Shown here in pieces: positions 1 to 7,934 of a stretch of DNA of 64,000 nucleotides. Below the pieces are notes generated by a model. That model worked only from the letters and a program-made list of their open reading frames with translations. It was not told where the DNA came from and did no database searches. Positions within the stretch are counted from its first letter, which is position 1; every line of letters starts with the position of its first letter. The stretch covers positions 682,001 through 746,000 of the forward strand of contig NZ_QJOW01000001.1 of the NCBI RefSeq assembly GCF_009184545.1, read 5' to 3'. The stretch comes from Halosegnis rubeus. GTDB lineage: Archaea > Halobacteriota > Halobacteria > Halobacteriales > Haloarculaceae. A program made the translations under genes and the position numbers.

Positions 1-687
1 ATCGTTGATTATCTGGAGATTCTGGAGAATCTCTACTACAAAGTCAACATGCAGATGCCGAAGAGCCACACGGAACAGTACAACCTCGACAACAAGTTCT
101 GGTACTGGTACCCGCTGTACGCGTTAGGGAGCTTCAGTACCATCGCGTACGTTGTCGCAGCAGTCTCCGGTGCGCTGCTCGGCTTCTACTACAGCCCTGC
201 TGCCGCAGGGGCGTCCGGCTCACCGACCGTCGCGTACGAACAGATCACCTTCATCATGACCGACCTAAACCTCGGATTCTTCCTCCGGAGTCTCCACCGC
301 TGGTCGGCACAGGTGATGGTGGCGGCGGTGTTCCTCCACATGCTCCGTGTCTACTTCACGGGCGCGTACAAGGAGCCACGAGAGCTCAACTGGATCATCG
401 GCATCGTGCTCATCTCGCTGACGATGGTCTTCGGGTACACCGGGTACCTGCTCCCGTGGGACCAGCTCGCCTTCTGGGCGGGACAGATCGGCGTCGAGAT
501 GGCGCTGTCGGTCCCGGTCGCCGGCGAGTGGGCGGCACAGTTGGTGTTCGGGGGATTCACGCTCACGCAGTCCACGCTGCAGCGGATGTACATCCTGCAC
601 GTGTTCTTCCTCCCGTTCATCGCGACCACCGTGATTGCGATTCACATCGGCATCGTCTGGATGCAGGGAATCGCGGAGCCACACTAA
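1..687 (+). CDS. petB: Cytochrome b, N-terminal (b6-type) subunit, 5' partial
   Basis: Integral membrane cytochrome b of a haloarchaeal bc/b6f-like quinol oxidising complex. The reading frame is open from base 1, so the N-terminus lies outside the window; an internal ATG at 49 is probably not the start. Two helices carry the haem-ligand histidine pairs: HRW...FLH with 13 residues between the histidines, and YILH...IAIH with 14 between. The 14 spacing is the b6-type arrangement. Several hydrophobic segments and the GYLLPWDQ quinone-site motif are visible. The partner C-terminal subunit starts 1 base after this stop, so the two are certainly co-transcribed. Confidence 0.93.
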   Translation: MVDYLEILENLYYKVNMQMPKSHTEQYNLDNKFWYWYPLYALGSFSTIAYVVAAVSGALLGFYYSPAAAGASGSPTVAYEQITFIMTDLNLGFFLRSLHRWSAQVMVAAVFLHMLRVYFTGAYKEPRELNWIIGIVLISLTMVFGYTGYLLPWDQLAFWAGQIGVEMALSVPVAGEWAAQLVFGGFTLTQSTLQRMYILHVFFLPFIATTVIAIHIGIVWMQGIAEPH

Positions 688-688
688 C

Positions 689-1450
689 ATGAGCGACACA
701 AACGACGACAAAGACGTAGCCGCAGACGGCACTGGTATCGTCGCTCCCGACGACGAGACGCCGACGTGGCGCGAGCGGAAGGAGCGAACCGAGGGACTCT
801 CGCGGCTCACGTACGAGTACTTCGAGCGTGCACGCCGAGAGGACCAGGACCTGCGCATCGAGTCTGACTACGTCGAGCGCGACGTGCTCGCGTTCCCGAC
901 GTGGCCACACGAGATGGTGCGGAACCTCGCCCTGACGAGCTTCTTTGTCGGGATGATAATCTTCCTGGCGGCGGCGCTCCCGCCCCACATCGGCGCGCCG
1001 GCGAACTCGACGCAGACGCCGGCCGTGATTCTACCCGACTGGTATCTCTACTGGTCGTTCGGTCTGCTCAAGCTGGGACCGCTCAACCCCGAGCTGTCGC
1101 TTTTGGGTGGCTCGAAGCTGATGGCCGACCGCGCGTACGGCGTCGTCGCGAACATCGTCGTGGTTGGGTTCATCTCCATCGTGCCGTTCCTCAACAAGGG
1201 CGCGGCACGGCGACCGGTCGAACAGCCGTTCTGGGCGGCACTCGGCGTCGGTGGCGTCGTGTTCGCGTTCACCATCTCGGCGCTGGCCGTCAAGAACCTC
1301 ATCTCGATGAGCAGTACCCTGCTGTTCGATCTGGCGTTCCTGCTCCCCATCGCGGCGACGTGTATCTCGTACGCCGTGCTGAAGTCGATGCGGGAAGGGT
1401 ACATGTTCGAGCTGAACCGTCGCTACTACCGGCTTCGCCCCCCGAAGTAG
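689..1450 (+). CDS. petD: Cytochrome b C-terminal (subunit IV-like) protein
   Basis: 253-residue partner of the upstream cytochrome b, together forming the split b6/IV type quinol-oxidising membrane core. A hydrophilic, acidic N-terminal stretch of about 80 residues is followed by hydrophobic segments. The Qo-site PEWY motif appears as PDWY (in PDWYLYWSF), a conservative change. The ATG at 689 is chosen because it sits directly after the upstream stop and begins a typical acidic haloarchaeal N-terminus (MSDTNDD); an upstream in-frame start at 635 would overlap petB. Two small membrane-protein genes follow in the same direction. Confidence 0.92.
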   Translation: MSDTNDDKDVAADGTGIVAPDDETPTWRERKERTEGLSRLTYEYFERARREDQDLRIESDYVERDVLAFPTWPHEMVRNLALTSFFVGMIIFLAAALPPHIGAPANSTQTPAVILPDWYLYWSFGLLKLGPLNPELSLLGGSKLMADRAYGVVANIVVVGFISIVPFLNKGAARRPVEQPFWAALGVGGVVFAFTISALAVKNLISMSSTLLFDLAFLLPIAATCISYAVLKSMREGYMFELNRRYYRLRPPK

Positions 1451-1486
1451 ACAAGACTCAAACCGCTTCGCCCCCTTCTTGCGTAC

Positions 1487-1834
1487 ATGTCTGAGGACCC
1501 CGACAGCGACGCCGCCGGCGGCGGGCGCGATATCGCCGTGCCGATGGAGCTGTACAAGTCCATCACGGTGTTTTCGACGCTGTTTGCCGTCGTGTTCGTC
1601 CTGCTCGCGTTCGTGATGTTCGACGCGGCGACGCTCGACCGGAGTTTCGTCCGCGGGCTGGTGCAGGACGCCTTCGGCGCTGTCGGTCTCGGCGTCGGTG
1701 GCCAACCGTTGACTATCGCGTTCGCGCTTGTTGGGTTCGCGTTCCTCACCACCGGCTCTGGAATCTACATCGTCGGGTCGCGGTTCCGCGCCGAGGAGAT
1801 GGGAAATGCTAAAAACGAGGCGGACGAAACGTAG
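1487..1834 (+). CDS. Small two-helix membrane protein of the cytochrome b cluster (DUF7315-like)
   Basis: 115 residues with an acidic soluble N-terminus (about 20 residues) and two hydrophobic segments (about residues 28-46 and 70-92). No catalytic motif is visible. From memory of haloarchaeal gene order, small membrane proteins of this kind (DUF7315 type) routinely follow the split cytochrome b genes, so it is probably an accessory or assembly subunit of that complex; this role is inferred from position only. Its stop is 3 bases before the next start, indicating one transcript. Confidence 0.8.
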   Translation: MSEDPDSDAAGGGRDIAVPMELYKSITVFSTLFAVVFVLLAFVMFDAATLDRSFVRGLVQDAFGAVGLGVGGQPLTIAFALVGFAFLTTGSGIYIVGSRFRAEEMGNAKNEADET

Positions 1835-1837
1835 ATA

Positions 1838-2116
1838 ATGGCCGACGAATTTGCAAAGGGGTTCACGATATTCATCAGCGCCGGGCTTGCGTGGATGACA
1901 CTCGCCGGCTGGTACAACACGCCGAGCTTCGAGGGAACGCAGCTGCTCGCGCCCAACCCGACCTCCGGGCTGACGGTGTACACGCAGGTTGGGCTAGTCG
2001 TGAAGGAGGCGATGTTGTGGTTTGCCGTCCTCGGGTTCCTCACGTTCGTCGTCGTGATTCCGATTGCCCGGAAGGCGCGCGACGCCTACACGGGCACACC
2101 GGAAATCCCCGAGTAA
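1838..2116 (+). CDS. Small two-helix membrane protein of the cytochrome b cluster (DUF7314-like)
   Basis: 92 residues with two predicted membrane helices (about residues 7-24 and 55-76) and a short cytoplasmic-looking basic/acidic tail. No known active site. It ends the run of four same-strand, nearly contiguous genes that begins with cytochrome b, so a structural or assembly role in that complex is the simplest inference. The family match (DUF7314 type) is from memory of haloarchaeal neighbours and was not searched. Confidence 0.8.
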   Translation: MADEFAKGFTIFISAGLAWMTLAGWYNTPSFEGTQLLAPNPTSGLTVYTQVGLVVKEAMLWFAVLGFLTFVVVIPIARKARDAYTGTPEIPE

Positions 2117-2162
2117 TCCGGCAACCGGACGGCTTTTTCTCGTCGCCGTGAGACCAGGGCGT

Positions 2163-2891
2163 ATGCAGCGACCGACGGTCGGCATCCTCGGTGACCAGAC
2201 GGTAGCGACAGCGGTGACCGCCGCCGGCGGTGAGCCGCTCGCGGTCGACCCGACCGAGGATGCCGTAGCCGAGACGGATGTCGTCGTCGCCGTCGGCGAG
2301 GCGGGAATGTTGACCGCTGCCGACGCTGGCATCGAGTCGCCCCTCGTTCCCGTCGACGCCGGCTACGCGTACCGGTCGGTCGAACGCAGCGCACTGGAGC
2401 GTGCACTCGCTGCGGTGTTCGAACAGCGACACGAGACGGTCGAGTTACCGGTCGCGACCGCGCGAACCCCACTCGGGGAGACGCGGGCACTCGCGGAGCT
2501 CATGTTGGTAACTGGTGAACCGGCACGCATCTCCGAGTACACGGTCGTGAGTCGAGCAGAGCGGGTCGCAACGTTCCGGGCCGACGGTGTCGTGGTCGCG
2601 ACGCCGGCCGGCTCCACCGGGTACACGCGGCGGGCGGACGGTCCCGTAGTCGCCGGAGGCGTCGACGCGTTCGCCGTCGTTCCGGTCGCCCCGTTCTCGA
2701 CAGACGAGGACATGTGGGTCGTGCCGATGGATGGGCTGGAGCTCCGCGTGGAACGCGACGAGACGCCGGTCGAACTGCTCGCTGACGACCGCACGACCGG
2801 CTCGGTCGTGCCCGGCGAGTCGGTGCGCGTCGGCGTCGAGACCTCGCTTTCCGTCGCCGTCGTCCCCGAGTCGAGCGGTCGGTTCCGCTGA
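2163..2891 (+). CDS. NAD kinase-like (ATP-NAD kinase fold) protein lacking the GGDG motif
   Basis: 242 residues. The C-terminal half carries the NAD-kinase type substrate-binding motif ATPAGSTGYTRRADGP (family consensus TPTGSTAYxLSAGGP), followed by the PMDGLELRV-type beta-rich end. The N-terminal catalytic GGDGT loop of true NAD kinases is not present; the matching place reads VVVAVGEAGML. It may therefore be a divergent paralogue with altered or lost kinase activity, or bind another nucleotide. The ATG at 2163 is preferred because a T-rich TATA-like stretch (ggctttttctc) lies about 30 nt upstream, as in leaderless haloarchaeal genes. Confidence 0.75.
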   Translation: MQRPTVGILGDQTVATAVTAAGGEPLAVDPTEDAVAETDVVVAVGEAGMLTAADAGIESPLVPVDAGYAYRSVERSALERALAAVFEQRHETVELPVATARTPLGETRALAELMLVTGEPARISEYTVVSRAERVATFRADGVVVATPAGSTGYTRRADGPVVAGGVDAFAVVPVAPFSTDEDMWVVPMDGLELRVERDETPVELLADDRTTGSVVPGESVRVGVETSLSVAVVPESSGRFR

Positions 2892-2941
2892 CGGCTCCCC
2901 GATTGGAAAGGGCTTAATGTAGCCCGTACCGACCCTCGCGT

Positions 2942-3400
2942 ATGGAGAACTTCGTGGCGTGGTTCGGGCCGGTGGACCAAATTCTGGCACAGAACGTGCT
3001 TTCTGCACCGCTGATTGCCTATCTGCTGCTCGGGCTGGTCGTGCTCAACATGCTGGGTCGCGCACTGGAGTACAGACAACACCAGTCACAGGCAGCGTCG
3101 GGCGACTGGCAGGACGTGACGCGACATCCGCTGCGCGTCGGGACGAACTTCCTGCTCGTGGTCGGTGCGTTCTACTACATGACCATCGCACACCACGGCG
3201 GGCTCGTGTTCTCGATGCTCGTCGCGACGGTGTTCGTGACCGACCTCTTCGAGTTCGAGTCCCGCCAGGTGGAGGTCCGCAACGACCGCGACCTCACGCC
3301 GCCGAAGGGTGCCGTGACGGCGTCCATCCTCATGCTCGCGTACATCCTCTTCCAGACGTTCTTCTTCGCTGTTGCGCCGTTCTGGAGTCAGGTCGTCTAA
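2942..3400 (+). CDS. Four-helix membrane protein of unknown function (DUF7313-like)
   Basis: 152 residues with about four hydrophobic segments (near residues 20-40, 62-78, 82-96 and 122-146) separated by short charged loops, one containing EYRQHQSQAASGDW. No recognisable catalytic residues. It lies between the NAD-kinase-like gene and the convergent M28 peptidase, just downstream of the cytochrome b set. Proteins of this type are common in haloarchaea near respiratory genes (recollection, not searched), so a link to the membrane complex is possible but unproven. Confidence 0.75.
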   Translation: MENFVAWFGPVDQILAQNVLSAPLIAYLLLGLVVLNMLGRALEYRQHQSQAASGDWQDVTRHPLRVGTNFLLVVGAFYYMTIAHHGGLVFSMLVATVFVTDLFEFESRQVEVRNDRDLTPPKGAVTASILMLAYILFQTFFFAVAPFWSQVV

Positions 3401-3443
3401 CCCCCTGCAATTTTTTGCCGACCGTCGCACTCTCACGCTCTCT

Positions 3444-4754
3444 TCAGTCGTCGTCGAACGGCCAGTCGCCGGTGCGTTTCATCCCGGTCGCGAGGTCCTG
3501 GGCTTCGAGTTCCGCGGCGATGTCGGCCGTGTCACGCCGCTCTGTCGTCGTCGCGTTGCTCGCCAGTTCGACGGCCAACTCCGTGAGGACGATAGCCTGT
3601 TCGCGGAAATCGCGGAGAGCGAGCTTGTCGAGCGTGTCGGCCCGGGTGTGGCCCCACCCTCGCCCCTCGTCGCCCGTCTCCGCGTAGACGTGGAGTCCGG
3701 GGACGCCGCGCTCGACGAACGGCCAGTGGTCGCTGTGTGGACCGTGGTTCGGATTCGTGGTGAACGGCTGGTCGAGTCGGTCGCTCACTCGGTCGATGGC
3801 CGAACCGAGCGCGTCGAAGCCGTGGGTGTAGGCGGCGAGGTCCCGCCCCTGAATGACGCCGTCGAGATTGAGCACTGCCTTCACCGTCTCGGGGTCGCGC
3901 TCGGCGGCGAGATGACTGGAGCCGACCAGTCCGACCTCCTCCGCGCCGAAGCAGACGAACTCGACGCGCGTGTCGAGGTCGGTCTCGCGGTCGGCGAGCG
4001 TCCGTGCGAGTTCGACCACCATCGCCGTCCCCGCGCCGTTGTCCATCGCTCCCTCGGCGATGTCGTGGGCGTCGACGTGGCTGGTGACGAGCAGCGTCTG
4101 CTCCATGTCGGGACCGAGCGTCGCGTGGACGTTCTGACTCGTCGCGTCGCCCGTCTCGGCGCGCGTGGCGACGGTGACCTGTTCGCCCTCGTGTTCGCGG
4201 ACGAGACGGCTCCCGGCCTCCTTCGAGATACCGACGGCCGGTATCTCGCCCAGCGGCGCGTCGGCCGTTCCGACGCTTCCGGTCGGTGCGAGACACCCCT
4301 CAACGTGGTTCCGGAACAGGAACGCGGCCGCTCCGTGTTCGACGGCGTCGTAGTACTTCTCCCGGCGGTGGATGAGCCGGTCGTACCACGAGGGAACGTT
4401 GCTCGCACAAACGACGACCTTCCCATCGACGTCCGCCTGCTCGAAATCCTCCGGCAGTCCGTAGCCCATATCGACGAGTTCGCCCGTCGTCTCTCCGGTT
4501 GGCGACCGAGGGAGCGCGAGACAGTCGAACTCGGTATCGCCGGCCTGGACGCGGGAGTCGCCGCGTATCCACCCTTGGATGTCGAATTCATCTGTCCGCG
4601 CGTCGTCGGCGAACTCCGCAAGCGCGTCGCGCGTCTCGCGGGCGGCCGTCGCCTCGCCGTCGGACCCGGCCATCCGGTTGCCGACGCCGACGAGCGATTC
4701 GAGATGGCTCCAGCCGACCTCGGAGGTGAACGTCTCACCAATCCACTGTGTCAT
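3444..4754 (-). CDS. M28 family zinc aminopeptidase/carboxypeptidase
   Basis: 436-residue co-catalytic zinc exopeptidase of the M28 family. Expected ligands are visible in order: His226 in TSHVDAHD, bridging Asp238 in AMDNGAG, catalytic/ligand Glu272-Glu273 in GAEEVG, Asp298 in NLDGV and His369 in GWGHT. A protease-associated-like insert (about residues 80-200) lies between the N-terminal region and the metal core. No signal peptide is visible, so it is probably cytoplasmic and trims peptides. It converges with the membrane-protein gene at 2942-3400 and diverges from an M42 peptidase gene, making a small peptide-turnover pair. Confidence 0.88.
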   Translation of the reverse strand: MTQWIGETFTSEVGWSHLESLVGVGNRMAGSDGEATAARETRDALAEFADDARTDEFDIQGWIRGDSRVQAGDTEFDCLALPRSPTGETTGELVDMGYGLPEDFEQADVDGKVVVCASNVPSWYDRLIHRREKYYDAVEHGAAAFLFRNHVEGCLAPTGSVGTADAPLGEIPAVGISKEAGSRLVREHEGEQVTVATRAETGDATSQNVHATLGPDMEQTLLVTSHVDAHDIAEGAMDNGAGTAMVVELARTLADRETDLDTRVEFVCFGAEEVGLVGSSHLAAERDPETVKAVLNLDGVIQGRDLAAYTHGFDALGSAIDRVSDRLDQPFTTNPNHGPHSDHWPFVERGVPGLHVYAETGDEGRGWGHTRADTLDKLALRDFREQAIVLTELAVELASNATTTERRDTADIAAELEAQDLATGMKRTGDWPFDDD

Positions 4755-4839
4755 ACCACACCGCCGTCGCCCGAGGCGTTAGTAGTTCCCATCGCTCGTG
4801 AACCAGCATCGCTTAGGAGGCTCTCGCCCACCATGGAGT

Positions 4840-5901
4840 ATGGTACACGACGAGCTGCCCTTCGACTTCGGGCTACTGCGCGAACTGACGGAAACCAACG
4901 GCGTCCCCGGCTACGAAGGCCGAGTTCGTGACATCGTCCGCCGAGAGCTGACCGACGAGGTCGACACGATAGAGAGCGACGGGATGGGGAATCTCGTGGG
5001 CACCATCGAGGGGACCGGCGATCAACACGTCGTCGTTGCGGCCCACATGGACGAAATCGGGTTCATGGTTCGTCATATCACTGATGACGGCTACCTCAAG
5101 CTCGACGCGCTCGGCGGGTGGGACGCGCGTGTGCTGAAGGCCCAGCGCGTCACCGTCCACACGGACGATGAGGACCTCACGGGCGTCATCGGTAGTCCGC
5201 CGCCCCACACCCTCGACGAGAGCGACCTCGAAGGCGACGACGAGGTGGCGGACGTGTACGTCGACCTCGGGCGCGACGGCGACGAGGTGACAGAACTCGT
5301 GAACATCGGCGATTTCGTGACGACCCAGCAGTTGACGGCGCTGATGGGCGAGCACGTCACTGGCAAGGCGCTCGACAACCGCGTATCGGTGTTCGCGCTT
5401 ATCGAGGCTGCACGCCGTCTCGACTCGCCAACTGCGACGATACACCTTGCGGCGACGGTTCAGGAGGAGGTCGGCCTGCGCGGCGCACAAGCGATTGGTG
5501 TCGACATCGACGCCGACGTGGCCTACGGGCTGGACACGACAGTCGCGAACGACGGGCCGAACTTCTCCGCTGAGGACCGTGTGACGGCACTCGGTGACGG
5601 TGCGGGTATCAAGCTGAAGGATAGCTCCGCAATCACAAATCCGACGGTCCACCGCCGACTGACGGCCCTCGCCGAGGAGCGAGAGATTCCACACCAGCCC
5701 GAGATTCTCCCCACCGGCGGGACGGACACAGCGGGACTCCAGTTCGCCGGTGGTGCGACGCCCGCCGGTGCCATCTCGTTCCCGACGCGGTATCTCCACA
5801 CCGTGACCGAAAGCATCCACGTCGACGACATCGAAGCCGGAATCGACCTGCTGGTCGCCGCGGTGGAAACGGAAGACGGCTCCACCGACTACCGGCTGTA
5901 G
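4840..5901 (+). CDS. M42 family (TET-type) aminopeptidase, copy 1
   Basis: 353-residue M42 metallo-aminopeptidase, the family of the dodecameric TET particles that degrade peptides released by the proteasome. Metal ligands: His69 in AAHMDEIG, Asp179 in KALDNR, Glu209-Glu210 in VQEEVG, Asp232 in GLDTT and His320 in RYLHT. The ATG at 4840 is chosen over the GTG at 4798 because its product begins just before the conserved FDFGLLRELTETNGVPGYEG-type N-terminus, and a TATA-like CTTAGG is centred 26 nt upstream. A paralogue of exactly the same length lies at 52680-53741. Confidence 0.9.
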   Translation: MVHDELPFDFGLLRELTETNGVPGYEGRVRDIVRRELTDEVDTIESDGMGNLVGTIEGTGDQHVVVAAHMDEIGFMVRHITDDGYLKLDALGGWDARVLKAQRVTVHTDDEDLTGVIGSPPPHTLDESDLEGDDEVADVYVDLGRDGDEVTELVNIGDFVTTQQLTALMGEHVTGKALDNRVSVFALIEAARRLDSPTATIHLAATVQEEVGLRGAQAIGVDIDADVAYGLDTTVANDGPNFSAEDRVTALGDGAGIKLKDSSAITNPTVHRRLTALAEEREIPHQPEILPTGGTDTAGLQFAGGATPAGAISFPTRYLHTVTESIHVDDIEAGIDLLVAAVETEDGSTDYRL

Positions 5902-5953
5902 CCGCGGCGAATCGAAGCGGAACCTTCAGGAGTGAGTGATTCTAACGCGGTGT

Positions 5954-6550
5954 ATGAGCAGCGACGAGCGTTCCGTCAGTCGACGTGGCTTCCTGCGTGC
6001 CTCGACCGGCGCGGCGGCCGCGAGCGGGCTTGTCGGTACCGCGGCGGCACAGGAGGATGGCAACGAGACGGACAGTGGCTCCGGTAGCGGGGGCGACCTC
6101 CCGGGCGCCGGCACGACCGAAACCGTCGTCGTCGCGCCGGGCGGTGAGTTCGTCTACGAGCCGGCGGAGCTCCAGATTCTCCCGGGGACGACGGTGAACT
6201 TCGTGTGGGAAGGCGACGGCCACAACGTCGTTCCAGGCTCCACTCCCGAGGGTGCAACGTGGGAGGGGAAAGGCGAGGCCGGCGTCCTCTTCGATTCCGG
6301 CACCGAGTACAGTCACACCTTCGAGACGCTCGGCACCTACGAGTACGTCTGTACGCCACACGAGAGCGTCGGCATGGTCGGCTCCATCGAGGTCGTCGAG
6401 GAGATCTCGACGCCGGAACCGGCACAGGGGCCACCGGAGATTCCGGACCCGGCGAAGGTGCTCGGGCTCGCCGGCACTATCGGTATCGGCGCGACGCTCG
6501 GACTCGGGTACTTCCTGATGCGCTTTGGCGGCGGCTACGACGAGGAGTAG
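5954..6550 (+). CDS. Halocyanin-like blue copper protein, Tat-exported, C-terminally anchored
   Basis: 198 residues. The twin-arginine signal SRRGFLR is followed by an Ala-rich hydrophobic stretch ending near TAAAQ, so it is exported folded. A Gly/Ser/Asp-rich linker leads to one plastocyanin-type domain with type-1 copper ligands His (GHNVV) and Cys-His-Met (CTPHESVGM). A hydrophobic helix near the C-terminus (about residues 174-192) should hold it to the outer membrane face. Halocyanins carry electrons between bc-type complexes and oxidases, which fits the cytochrome b genes 4 kb upstream. The stop directly abuts the convergent SRPBCC gene. Confidence 0.9.
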   Translation: MSSDERSVSRRGFLRASTGAAAASGLVGTAAAQEDGNETDSGSGSGGDLPGAGTTETVVVAPGGEFVYEPAELQILPGTTVNFVWEGDGHNVVPGSTPEGATWEGKGEAGVLFDSGTEYSHTFETLGTYEYVCTPHESVGMVGSIEVVEEISTPEPAQGPPEIPDPAKVLGLAGTIGIGATLGLGYFLMRFGGGYDEE

Positions 6551-7093
6551 CTACACGGAGTCGGGTCTGGTGGTAATCTCCAACTCGACAGATCGGCTCG
6601 TTCCTTCCAGGTCCTTCACCGCGCGGCGAACGACGCGTTCCGCCTCTGACTGTATCTTCGGTTTCGCCTTCTCGATGACCCAGTCCCACGAGACGAGCGA
6701 CGGCAGTGGGATGACGCTCGTATCCGCCGACTCGGGCGCGAACGCCGCCCGGAAGGTGACACGCGTCGCGTGCTCGCGGTCCTCCGGCGGGGTCGCGTCT
6801 CCCAGTTCCCAGTAACCGTTGGCGTCGAGGTCCTTCGTCAGCTCCCACGCGATGCGATTTAGCGAGTCGATGTCAGTGACCCGCGAGCGGGCCGTGTACG
6901 AGAGCTTCCACCACGAGAACGTAAGCTCGTACTCCGTCCCCTCGCTGCCGTCGCCGAACCCTTCGACGCTGTCGAGATGTTTGGAGTAGCGGGCGTAGTG
7001 CGTGAAGTCGACGAGGAAGTCGAACACCTCTGTTCTGGGCGCGTACACGACGGTCTGGAGTTCGACGGCGTCCACGGGTGAGATAGCAGACAC
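6551..7093 (-). CDS. SRPBCC (START-like) family protein
   Basis: 180 residues with the START/polyketide-cyclase-like pattern: an N-terminal strand (ELQTVVYAPRTEVFDFLVD), a helix, and a long C-terminal amphipathic helix (WDWVIEKAKPKIQSEAERVV). This resembles the COQ10/RatA branch that binds hydrophobic ligands such as quinones. No enzymatic residues can be assigned. The gene ends at the base following the halocyanin stop, so the two convergent genes share a terminator region of essentially zero length. A lipid or quinone-related role would fit the respiratory neighbourhood but is inference. Confidence 0.8.
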   Translation of the reverse strand: MSAISPVDAVELQTVVYAPRTEVFDFLVDFTHYARYSKHLDSVEGFGDGSEGTEYELTFSWWKLSYTARSRVTDIDSLNRIAWELTKDLDANGYWELGDATPPEDREHATRVTFRAAFAPESADTSVIPLPSLVSWDWVIEKAKPKIQSEAERVVRRAVKDLEGTSRSVELEITTRPDSV

Positions 7094-7159
7094 AGCCCCC
7101 TAAACACTCCGGGGCGGCGCGACCGTGAGCTTCAGGCCCGTCGGCTCGTACCCTCGCGT

Positions 7160-7909
7160 ATGAGCACCGACGCGGTCATCGTCGGCGGCGGAGTCGCGGG
7201 GCTGACAGCGGCTACCTACACCGCCCGCGCCGGCGTCGACACGACGGTCGTCACGGACGGCGAGTCGACGCTCGCCCGCAACGCACACTTAGAGAACGTC
7301 CTCGGCTTCCCGCGTGGAGTGAACGCCCGCACATTTCTCGAACTCTGTGTCGAGGGGGCACAGGAGGCCGGCGCGGCGTTCACAGAAGGACGAGTTGCAC
7401 GGGTCGAACCGACCGCCGACGGCTTCGCCGTCGAAACCGCCGACGGAACGTCGTTCACGGCCGACGCTGTCGTCGCGGCCTCATGGTCGGATGCCTCGTA
7501 CCTCGCCGACATCGACGGGGTCGGCTTTCTCGACCGCGGATCGAAGACGTTCATCGACGCCGACGAGACCGGTCGAACTGGCATGGACGGACTGTACGCG
7601 GCTGGTCGACTCGCTGAACAGCCACACCAGACGATTATCTGTGCCGGCCACGGCGCGACGGCCGCGCTCGCGCTCATCCACGATGCCGATATCCCCTACT
7701 ACCACGACTGGGTCACGCCCGAGGGGTACTTCACCGAGCGCGGTCGCGATGTACCGCCAGGCTGCGTGGAGATTCCTGCCGACGAGCGGCGCGACCGCGA
7801 GGCGCGCGCGAACGAGCGGATGCGCGAGGCGTTCGAGGAGCCACAGCCTGACGGGCCGACGATGCACCCGTCTGTCGTCGCCGCCCGCGAGGACGACGGC
7901 GAACACTGA
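7160..7909 (+). CDS. Short FAD-dependent (thioredoxin-reductase-like) oxidoreductase without NADPH domain
   Basis: 249 residues. It begins with an FAD Rossmann motif VIVGGGVAGLTAA (residues 6-18) and has the second FAD motif near GLYAAGRLAEQPHQTIICAGHGA, typical of the TrxR/FAD pyridine-disulfide superfamily. The NADPH-binding domain and CxxC redox pair of real thioredoxin reductases are absent, and the length is about 70 residues short of them. The C-terminal 60 residues are highly charged. The electron donor is unknown. It is followed after 25 bases by coaBC on the same strand. Confidence 0.82.
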   Translation: MSTDAVIVGGGVAGLTAATYTARAGVDTTVVTDGESTLARNAHLENVLGFPRGVNARTFLELCVEGAQEAGAAFTEGRVARVEPTADGFAVETADGTSFTADAVVAASWSDASYLADIDGVGFLDRGSKTFIDADETGRTGMDGLYAAGRLAEQPHQTIICAGHGATAALALIHDADIPYYHDWVTPEGYFTERGRDVPPGCVEIPADERRDREARANERMREAFEEPQPDGPTMHPSVVAAREDDGEH

Positions 7910-7934
7910 TTAGCCCGCCCCACGGAGCCGAGAT

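Noticed and set aside
4815-4820. AGGAGG sequence as a Shine-Dalgarno site for the M42 gene
   Set aside because: It lies about 20 nt from the ATG at 4840, too far, and coincides with the expected TATA/initiation region of a leaderless transcript.
3372-4931. 519-codon plus-strand open frame over the M28 peptidase gene
   Set aside because: It is antisense to a gene with complete M28 metal ligands, and its translation is Arg/Val-rich low-complexity, as expected for the opposite strand of GC-rich haloarchaeal genes.
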